Shown: positions 56,930-64,000 of the stretch, one piece after another | How positions within the stretch are numbered: the first letter of the stretch is position 1 | How the letters are laid out: every line of letters begins with the position of its first letter | From: Massilia sp. Se16.2.3 | GTDB lineage: Bacteria; Pseudomonadota; Gammaproteobacteria; Burkholderiales; Burkholderiaceae_D | NCBI RefSeq assembly: GCF_014171595.1 | Contig: NZ_CP050451.1 | Location: 1,426,001 to 1,490,000 of the forward strand | DNA: 64,000 nucleotides | Direction of reading: 5' to 3' | The notes under the pieces: model-generated | Databases searched by the model: none | The model's input: the letters and a program-made list of their open reading frames with translations, nothing else | What the model was told of the DNA's origin: nothing | Translations under genes and position numbers: made by a program

Positions 56930-57109
56930 GGTGGACGGCTGCACCTCGTCGGACCCGCATGGTCGCGACGGTAGCGCCGTCCACGCGTTCAACGCACGCC
57001 TGATTCGTTCGCGCCTGTTCGCCGGATGCCTGGACGCGAGTGCCGACGCCTTGCCGCTGCGGGTCGAAAGCACAGTGCGTACCGCGTGGGCACGGGGTGC
57101 CCACCCTAC
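56926..57109. repeat. Palindromic intergenic repeat, copy 5, spanning the whole convergent gap
   Basis: It starts GTAGGGTGGACGG (56926) and ends GTGCCCACCCTAC (57109). The inner part carries GCGTTCAACGC as in copy 1. The outer TAG at each end is the stop codon of the flanking gene: RR-TPR at 56927-56929 and the patatin-like gene at 57108-57106. Confidence 0.8.
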
Positions 57110-60100
57110 AAGGGCAGTTCGTTACCGCATGCGGCTTCGCTCGACGGGGCTCGGCCGGATGTCGATTCCGCCAGCGCCAGCCCATGCGGCCGCATCAGAT
57201 GCGCGCACAGGGCCGCGATATCGTGCCCGCCGCCCGCCATCTCCGATGCACCCGCCGCCCCTGCCAGCGCTGCTTTCGTGATGTGGTAGCCGAGCGCGCG
57301 GTAGCTCTCGAACTGCGCCTCGTCGAACCACTGGTCGGCCGTGCTCTGGTGCGGGTAGGCGGGATTCGCCTTCCGATAATTCAGGACGTCGGCGTTCTCG
57401 GAGCCGACGATCGCCGGCTTGATGTACAGGAGGGTGCCGTCGACCCCGATCGGATCGACGTGGCTGTAGCGGATCGCGCCCACGGCGCAGCTGGCGCCGC
57501 ACAGGCCCGTGTCCTTCACCAGGTCCATCTTCGAGACATCGATCTCGATGCTCACATGCAGGTCGGTCGCGCACTTGCGGATCGCATTGCCCAGGTCCTC
57601 GAAAGCCATCTCCTTGTCGCTGGCGACATCGACCGCGACGACCAGGCGGCAGCGCCGCCGCACCAGTTCGTAGATGCCCAGGTTCTCGAAGTGGCCGCCG
57701 TCGGACAGGTAGACGTAGTTGGCGTCGGCGTTGGTCATGCCGAACAGCTCGGCGATGAGGCTGAACAGGCCGATGCCGGGCGAGGAGTGGGTCCAGGTGG
57801 CCTTGCGCGGGTTCGGGCACCAGCGCCCGAGGCGCACGTTAAACATCGTCATCAGGAAGTTCAGCGGCGGCGACGAGTGCGTGCCCATGTTCGGACTGGC
57901 CGCGGCGCCGGACAGGGCCACCGCCATGCCGAGGCGCACGGTGGCGTCGTCGTCGCCGGCGCCCGACTTCGACGCGTATTCGCGCGTGGGCCGGTAGATG
58001 CCACGCCGGGCGTCGCCCCTTGCGCCGGCATCAGCGGCATCTCGAAGCCGCAGAAGCGTGGCGTGAAGGCGAACGAGGCGGCGACCTTGCGGGTCTGCCA
58101 CGCGAGTTCTTCGCCGCTGACCAGGTTCAGCGCCGTGTTGACGATGTGGTAGGGGCGCTGGTCGGCCATGTCGGCCAGCTGCGGGTCGTCTTCCGGGTCG
58201 AAGCCGGTGAACGGATGCGGCTTGCGCGCGGCGCTGCTGGCGCCGAAATAGGCGCGCACCAGTCGGTTCCGGTACAGCATGTAGAGCGAGAACTTGTTGA
58301 TGTCGACGCGCCAGCCCAGCAGCAGCGCCGCGCCCGGGGAAGCAGCCGAACGCGATGAGCAGGGTGCCGCCATCGGTGGCCAGGGTGGCGTTTGCGTGCG
58401 CCGCGTAGACGCAGGGGAGCGACACCGGTGCCGGGCAGCGCACCTCTGGCAGCGCCACCACCGCCTGCACCAGGCTCGATAGCAGCGCGAAGATACCGAT
58501 CGTGAAAAAGTAGGGCGCCAGGCGCGCGACGATTTCGCGCTTGGCGCAGTTGCCGTCGCGCGAGCCGGTGGCGCTTCCGCTGCCGGCCTTCAGGCCGATC
58601 CAGGTCATCACCAGCCAGCCGAGCGCGGTGCCGGCGTTGGCGATCGGTTCATAGGTCAGCCAGGCCCAGTGCAGGAGCGGTGCGCAGAAGAAGGCGATGC
58701 CGAACATGGCCACCCAGCCCAGCGAGAAGATCGTCGACCAGGCGCCCTGGCGGCTCCACCACTCGCGGCTGGCGTCGCTGTACAGGGAGCCGATCAGGCC
58801 GATCATCAGCGTCATCGTCACCGAGAACAGCGTCGTCATCAGCGGCATGCCGAAGCTGCCCAGCGCGATGGCGTTGTTCAGAATCGGATGCGCGGCGGGA
58901 TTGGGCAGCAGCGCCAGGCCGGCCAGCAGCAGCAGGGTACCGGCCGCGAGCGCGCCGATCGCGCACAGGAAGTGGCCCAGGCCTTCGAGCAGTTCGGCGC
59001 GCGAGATGTCCGGGATCGGCCGGTGGCGGCGCAATTTCTGTTCCAGCGCCAGTCCCAGGCCATGGAGCAGCAGCACGGCGCACAGCCCGGGAAAAACGCG
59101 CCAGGCCAGCAGCTGGGCGACGTCGATCGGCACGAAGTGGGCGACCGCGCCGGCGGCGAATTCCAGCGCGGCCGACAGCGACATGGCGGCGACGGCCGCC
59201 GCGCCGGCGCCGCAGATGACGTAGCCGGCGGCGCGATACGGGCTGGTGCGGTCGTGCGCCAGGTACCAGCCGCTGGCCCAGACAATGAAGTAGACCAGTC
59301 CCGGCACCAGCAGCCAGCCCCCCCCAGCCACGGAAGCGCGCCGGCAGCCCCACTTCCCAGACGGCCGGCACCACGCCGCCATGGCGCCACAGGCCGATAC
59401 TCACGAGGGAAACCGGCCGCCAGCAGCGGCAGGTTGACGTAGCGTAGCACCGCCCCCCTGCTGCAGCGGAAAGCGGCGCAGCCCGCGCGAGCTTTCCGGC
59501 TTGCTCGAAATGGAGAGGGCGATGCAGAACACGGCGAACAGGAACAGCAGCGTGCCGGCCAGCCAGATGGCGTCCGACCAGGTGGCCCGGGGCGCTCGCG
59601 GCCCAATGACCCGGTGCACGGCCCAGACGGCGAAGCGGGGCAGGAGCAGCAGCGCGCACAGCCAGGCCACCAGCATCGCCAGGTTCAGGCAGGTATTGCG
59701 CACATAGGTGCCGATCAGGGTCCAGGTATCGGCGCTGAAGGTGCCGCTGCGGGGCGACAGGTAATTGCTGTACTGGCGCAGGAACTGGATCTCGACCGGC
59801 TCGGCCGCCACCGCCTGGCCGGCCGCGCCGGGCGTGAGCAGGGCCTCGACGGCGGCCACGTCGCCGCGCCGCTCGCGGATGCATTTCGACAGCCAGCCGC
59901 CGATGAAGCCGCCTCCCGACACCGTCGACAGGTAATCGAAGTCGCGCAGCAGGCGCGCTTCGGCCAGCGCCTGCAGGGCGCCGAGGTTGAAGGTGGCCGA
60001 GCGCACGCCGCCGCCGGACGGAACCAGTCCGGCCAGCTGGGCGCCATGCGCCCGTCCCAGCAGTTCGCCCGTGCAGGCGGGGTGTACATCGTCCGCGCTG

Positions 60101-60396
60101 CCAGGCGCGACGGCGGGGCGCAGCAGGTCGAGCTCGTTCTGGAACACTTCGCTGAATACGCTGCCGCTGTGCGCGTTCAGGCGGCGCCAGGTGGCTTCGT
60201 CGAGCGGACCGGTCGTGTCGATGTCCTGCTGCTTGCGGAAGGCGGCAATGGCGCTGCCCAGTTCGTCGAGCGTGTGGGCGCGCGGCGGCACCGGACAACC
60301 GGCACTCTCGAGCTTGCGGCGCAGGTCGGCGACTTGCTCGGCCGACAGGTAGGAAAAATCGCGGGGAAGGTTGTGGAACTGATCAGTGGCGGACAT
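57106..60396 (-). CDS. Giant patatin-like membrane protein, frame-interrupted
   Basis: A single protein of about 1,095 residues spread over several frames. Order: a peptidoglycan-binding-like helical stretch (residues about 15-75, LRRKLESAGCPVPP ... PLDEATWRRLNA); the patatin N-part with PSGGGVRSATFNLGALQAL and the nucleophile motif STVSGGGFIGGW (about 160); a long central region with about nine membrane helices; and the patatin C-part with LSDGGHFENLGIYELV (catalytic Asp near 899). Frame changes lie near 59455, 59408, 59335, 58345 and 58020, the first and third in long C runs. GGAGG precedes the ATG at 60396. It is probably a membrane lipid hydrolase; the substrate is unknown. Confidence 0.75.
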
Positions 60397-60527
60397 GCCG
60401 GCCTCCAACGTGAGAACGCGGCGGCGGGAGGTCCGGGCCGCGCTGTCAAGTTCAGCACGGCGGATAGCGGTGTGATGCCCGTCAAATCAAATGACGGGCG
60501 CGGCAAGACCGATTAAGTGCCGGATGA

Positions 60528-61174
60528 TTAAGGTTTGTCGGCTTTCGTGCGCCCCGGTTTCGGTGCCGAGGTGCCTGGCGTGCCGCCGACATCGCCACCC
60601 GTGGTGGCGCGCGGCGCCGGGTCGGGCGCGCCCCGACCTGGGCCGCCTGGTTGCCGGCCGTGCCGTCGGCGGGCATCGCGCTGCTCACCGCCTGGCGGAA
60701 CTGGTCCTGCAACATGTTCCACCACGCAACTGCAGCCGGCATCGCCGCGTCGGGCGCGGGCGCATCGGCCCCGGGCTGGGCTGCCGCGGCGCCGGTACCG
60801 CCCCGGGGGGCGCCATTCGCACCGAAGAAAGCGGCGAAGGGCGGCAGGGACGCGGTCTGCTCGCCTGGTTTGCTCATGGCCTGGGCCATGCTGTCGCTCA
60901 TCGATTTCAAGGCGGCAAGGGTGCCGCGCTGCACTTCGAGTGCCTGGATCGAGGTGCGCAGCATCGACAGATTCAGGTTGAGCCAGCTTTCGACGGCCTT
61001 CAGGTCGGCGATGCGCTTGTCGAGGTCCTCGGTGGACATGCTGGGCACGCCAAGGCTGGAGGATCCCATTCCCGACATGCCGACCCCGGGCACGCCCATG
61101 CCGCCCCACAAATTCTTCACGAACTCGAGCGTATCTGTCATGCCGGGAACGTTCTGCGAGGGAGGTTTGAGCAT
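60528..61174 (-). CDS. phaM: PhaM-family polyhydroxyalkanoate granule protein
   Basis: A protein of about 215 residues. The conserved N-terminal block is DTLEFVKNLWGGMGVPG ... DLDKRIADLKAVESWLNLNLSMLRTSIQALEVQRGTLAAL, a helical PHB-granule/phasin-like region. An Ala/Pro-rich linker follows, then WWNMLQDQFRQAV and a basic C-terminus. PhaM in Ralstonia activates PHA synthase and ties granules to the nucleoid through a Lys/Arg-rich tail. A run of four G near 60640 appears one base short; correcting it gives a tail ending KPGRTKADKP. GGAG stands 7-10 bases before the ATG at 61174. Confidence 0.8.
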
Positions 61175-61343
61175 GGTGGTCTCCGATAGTGGTCGTGTTG
61201 GTGTGATGGGAAGCGCCTGGCAAAGTCCGCAGGCCATGGGCTTCATGAGGGCTCCTAGCGTAGCAGATAAATAACACGCGTACAAAGGCATGGAACAGAC
61301 TGCCGGACAGCAAGCCCGGACGCGGGCGGTTACACTAGTCGTC

Positions 61344-62438
61344 ATGGGTATTGTTTCCTACATCGCAAGCCGGCGCCGCCCCGTCCTCCTCGGAACGCTG
61401 ATCGTGGTGCTGCACGCACTGCTGTTTTCGTTCATGGGCCAGGTCGGGCTGCCGCGCATGCCGGCTGCCATGCCCGGGATGGACCTGGTGCAGGTGCGCG
61501 TGCTGCCTACGCCCACGCCGCCGCCGGCTGCAGTGCCGCTGCCGCTGCCCAAGCCGCCACCGCCGCCGCCCTTGCCGGAGCTGGCGCCGATTGATGCCGC
61601 GCCTCCCGCACTTGTGGACGACGCCGTCGCGCCCGCGGTCGAGCCGGGCCAGGGCGGCGCCGGCGAGGGCAACCCGCCACCCGAGTCCACGGCCCTTGCC
61701 GCTGCCGAGCCCGCCGCACCCGAGGCAGCACCCACGCCGCCTGTGCCCGAGCCGCGCCGCTACAAGGTCGACGTGCCGCCGCCGGCCAGGGTGACGCTGG
61801 ACGTCGCCCGGGTCGACGCCGACGGCACCCGCTGGAGCGGCGAAGCGCAACTTGCCTGGACTTTCAACGACGACCGCTACCGCATCGATTTCGAAGCCGG
61901 CATCCGCATCGTATTTACGCGCGTCAATCTCGCGGTGCTGACCAGCGAAGGGGCGCTTGGCGCCACCGGGTTTGCGCCGGTCAGGATGACGGAAAAGCGC
62001 CGCGGCCGGGCACTGACGGCCACGCATTTCGACTGGGGCAGCAACAAGATCACTTTTTCTTCCTCGCAGAAGAACGTGCCCTTGACGGCCGGCGCTCAGG
62101 ACAAGGCCAGCGTGCCGCTGCAGTTGGCGGCGATCGCCCGGGGCGACCCTACGCAACTGAACGGCGACATCGATATCCAGGTGGGCGAAGACCGCGACGC
62201 GGTCGTGTTCCGCTTCGTCGTGGTCGGCAAGGAGGAGATCGATACCAAACTCGGCCGCCTGCAGACCGTACACCTGTCGCGTCCGCCGAAAGAAGGCTCC
62301 TACCGCTCGAGGCTGGACGTCTGGCTGGCACCGGACAAGGGCTGGTATCCGGTGCAGATTCGCAATACCGAGTCCAACGGTGCAGTGACCACGCAAACCG
62401 TGAATAATATAGCCCTCACCGATAACGGAAAACGATAA
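61344..62438 (+). CDS. DUF3108 protein with membrane anchor and proline-rich region
   Basis: A protein of about 364 residues. One N-terminal membrane helix (RPVLLGTLIVVLHALLFSFMG) is followed by a TonB-like Pro/Ala-rich spacer (PTPTPPPAAVPLPLPKPPPP, to about residue 150). The DUF3108 beta-rich domain comes last (WSGEAQLAWTFNDDRYRIDFEAGIRI, ending RLDVWLAPDKGWYPVQIRNTE). The spacer could cross the periplasm. The start at 61344 is chosen as the ATG nearest the helix; an upstream in-frame ATG at 61290 adds 18 residues. Its stop overlaps the next start (TAATG). Function unknown. Confidence 0.8.
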   Translation: MGIVSYIASRRRPVLLGTLIVVLHALLFSFMGQVGLPRMPAAMPGMDLVQVRVLPTPTPPPAAVPLPLPKPPPPPPLPELAPIDAAPPALVDDAVAPAVEPGQGGAGEGNPPPESTALAAAEPAAPEAAPTPPVPEPRRYKVDVPPPARVTLDVARVDADGTRWSGEAQLAWTFNDDRYRIDFEAGIRIVFTRVNLAVLTSEGALGATGFAPVRMTEKRRGRALTATHFDWGSNKITFSSSQKNVPLTAGAQDKASVPLQLAAIARGDPTQLNGDIDIQVGEDRDAVVFRFVVVGKEEIDTKLGRLQTVHLSRPPKEGSYRSRLDVWLAPDKGWYPVQIRNTESNGAVTTQTVNNIALTDNGKR

Positions 62439-63180
62439 TGCGAAGCAATTTTTGGATGCGGACCGGGCTGCTTGCCGCGCTGGCCCTCAACCTGGGCCTG
62501 GCGCTTGCCGCGCCCGCCAAACATGCGGTCGAGCTGCCGCCATCGGCCGACCTGGCCTATGAATTGACGGCCCAGCAGCGCGGCTTCGGCCTGAAGGGCG
62601 ACGCGCAGATCGCCTGGCGCGCGGACGAGGGCAAGTACGACGTCAACGTCGAGGCCAGCGTCTCCCTGCTCGGCAAACTGACCGAATACCGCAGCCACGG
62701 CACGATCGACGCTTACGGTCTGGCCCCAAGCGAGTTCTACGAAAAGCGCTACCGCAAGGAAGCCACCACCACGAGCTTCGACCGCGAAGGCAAGACCATC
62801 GCCTTTACCGAGGGCAAGGAGCAGTACACCATGAAGGGCGGCGAGCAGGACCGCGCCTCGGTGACCTGGCAGCTCGCTTCGGTGGCACGCGCCGCCGGCG
62901 CCACCCGTTTCAAGCCGGGCAGCGAATGGACTTTCATTGTCGCCGGCCGCCGCGATGCCGAGCCCGGACCTTCAAGGTCGTCAAGCGCGAGAAAATCCAG
63001 ACGGCGATGGGCGCGCTCGACACCCTGCTGGTCACGCGCCAGCCGCGCGCCGAGGGGAAAAGCGAGGGCGTCGACATCTGGCTGGCACCTGGCCAGGAGT
63101 GGTACCCGGTGAAATTGCGCTTCCGCGACGACGAGCGCGAGACGATCGAGCAGACGGTGACGAAGATTACGCGCAAGTGA
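62438..63180 (+). CDS. DUF3108 exported protein
   Basis: A protein of about 247 residues with a signal peptide (MRTGLLAALALNLGLALAAP) and a DUF3108 domain covering the rest: LAYELTAQQRGFGLKGDAQIAWRADEGKYDV, then GVDIWLAPGQEWYPVKLRFRDDE. A base is missing near 62965, between GRRDAEP and RTFKVVKREKIQTAMG. It is translationally coupled to the preceding DUF3108 gene, and the two domains look like a duplicated pair. The function is unknown; the family is envelope-associated. Confidence 0.83.
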
Positions 63181-63220
63181 GCGTCCCGGGCTCAGGCACC
63201 GCCCACCCGCGCCGCGGACC

Positions 63221-63248
63221 GTAGGGTGGGCGCCCCGTGCCTACGCGG
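63221..63248. repeat. Palindromic intergenic repeat, copy 6 (single arm)
   Basis: GTAGGGTGGGCGCC followed by CCGTGCCTACGCGG, a single arm without its inverted mate nearby. A partial core (GCGTTCAACCTG) appears about 50 bases on. Confidence 0.65.
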
Positions 63249-63377
63249 CGCTGGCGTTGACGCTCGACCCGGCCTGATCCTCGTGGGCTGAGCGCGTTCA
63301 ACCTGGGGACTGTGTCATTCTCGCCAACCCGCCCAGCCCGGGCCGCTTTCCGCTGCTAGTTGCCCTTCCTTAACTGT

Positions 63378-63383
63378 TATACT
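63378..63383 (+). promoter_or_regulatory. -10 box before the terminal gene
   Basis: TATACT, 75 bases before the ATG at 63458. No clear -35 element. Confidence 0.35.
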
Positions 63384-63457
63384 GGCGCCCCCGCGAAAAA
63401 CGCCGGGCGGCCGACAAGCTGCCGGATTTTTGCGCATTCGCGAAACTGGTATCCCAC

Positions 63458-64000
63458 ATGATCGACATACAGGCAGGCGCGGCCCTCGCCGCGGAACCCC
63501 ATGGAGTGGCGCAGGACGAGATCGACACCCTCGATCCGCTCGCCGCGCATTTCCAGAATGGCATCGCTCCGGACGAAATCGAGCAGGTTTTCCACCTCAA
63601 GCGTGCGCAACCGATGCTGTCCGCCTTCTCGGCGCTGTTCCACGGCAGCCAGGACGGCGTGCTGGTGCGCCTGCTGGTGCTGCGCGAGCTGGCGGCCGAC
63701 ACGGCCAGTTCCGCCTTTTCGCGCGCGGACATCAACCAGAAGCTGGCCTACCTGATCCCGGAAAGCACGGAAACGGTGCTCAATCGCCTGCGCTCACACG
63801 GCTTGCTGGCCTGGGACGCGCCCTCGGCCGTGTACCGCATCACGCCGCTGGCGCGCAACGTGCTCTCGGCGCTGGACACCCTGATCGCGCTGGCCAAACC
63901 CGAGGAAGACGATGCCGAGATGGGCTTCCTGCTGTCGCAGGTGGCCGGCGCCCAGGCGGTCGGCGGCGTCACCGTCGAACAGTTGCGGCACCTGCTGGGC
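63458..64000 (+). CDS. Winged-helix-like protein, N-terminal part (partial)
   Basis: The frame is open from the ATG at 63458 to the window end, giving 181 residues. After an N-terminal helical segment (EIEQVFHLKRAQPMLSAFSALF) there is a wHTH-like run: VLVRLLVLRELAADTASSAFSRADINQKLAYLIPESTETVLNRLRSHGLLAWDAPSAVYRITPLARNVLSAL. Strand-turn-helix order and 'AVYRITPLAR' resemble MarR-type and condensin-accessory (MukF/MksF-like) winged helices. Codon bias is strongly coding. I do not recognise the family; the missing remainder would decide. Confidence 0.6.
   Translation, partial: MIDIQAGAALAAEPHGVAQDEIDTLDPLAAHFQNGIAPDEIEQVFHLKRAQPMLSAFSALFHGSQDGVLVRLLVLRELAADTASSAFSRADINQKLAYLIPESTETVLNRLRSHGLLAWDAPSAVYRITPLARNVLSALDTLIALAKPEEDDAEMGFLLSQVAGAQAVGGVTVEQLRHLLG

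Noticed and set aside
1..64000. CRISPR arrays, tRNA or rRNA genes, prophage or IS transposases
   Set aside because: No regularly spaced direct repeats, cloverleaf-like segments, phage structural genes or transposase motifs were found on either strand; the repeats present are inverted and dispersed.

Overview
The window looks like chromosomal DNA of a high-GC betaproteobacterium of the Oxalobacteraceae (Massilia/Telluria/Duganella type). This rests on the gene families and their order (HIT-DUF971-ubiE-Tim44-ubiJ-ubiB, FmdB-DUF502-AspRS-NudB, a PhaM granule protein, MnmC, YbhP-ClsB) and on strongly GC-biased third codon positions. No tRNA, rRNA, CRISPR array, prophage or insertion sequence is visible.

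Layout. 1-2.1 kb: the 3' end of a large FAD/Fe-S oxidoreductase, then HIT and DUF971 genes. 2.2-8.8 kb, minus strand: a cold-shock protein, a LytS/LytR-type two-component pair, an M13 metallopeptidase and a dCache hybrid kinase. 8.9-13.8 kb: a ubiquinone-biosynthesis run (ubiE, Tim44-like, ubiJ, ubiB) and a TPMT-like methyltransferase. 13.9-15.6 kb: a secreted thermolysin-family protease. 15.6-16.9 kb: a gene-poor stretch with two decayed coding remnants and a probable 6S RNA gene. 16.9-20.7 kb: fmdB, DUF502, aspS, nudB, DUF3147. 20.9-34.0 kb: a sulfur-acquisition island. A serine acetyltransferase is followed by an eight-gene leftward operon (SfnB/DszC-like flavoprotein, MetNIQ-type transporter, NtaA-type monooxygenase, SsuABC-like transporter). 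Diverging from it is a rightward operon in the classical ssuEADCB order. The two share a 190-bp control region with a perfect 10-bp inverted repeat. 34.0-37.3 kb: an AT-rich gap, a DUF2442-like small protein, YbhP-like and ClsB-like genes, and Hsp15. 37.5-44.6 kb: a TetR regulator and a beta-oxidation operon. 44.6-50.9 kb: a HAF-repeat/PKD secreted protein, an MHYT hybrid kinase and a Tat-exported phosphoesterase. 51.2-63.2 kb: a DUF4142 protein, a Cys-rich membrane protein, tag, mnmC, a response regulator with TPRs, a very large patatin-like membrane protein, phaM and two DUF3108 proteins. The window ends inside a winged-helix-like gene.

Two features run through the whole window. First, palindromic repeats built on GTAGGGTGGGC sit in six intergenic gaps, like REP/BIME elements; one pair supplies the stop codons of both convergent genes that flank it. 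Second, about 35 apparent frameshifts break some 22 genes, many at G or C homopolymers. The reading frame resumes immediately with conserved motifs on the far side. This points to uncorrected sequencing indels rather than mass pseudogenisation, so interrupted genes are annotated as single CDS with the break positions stated.
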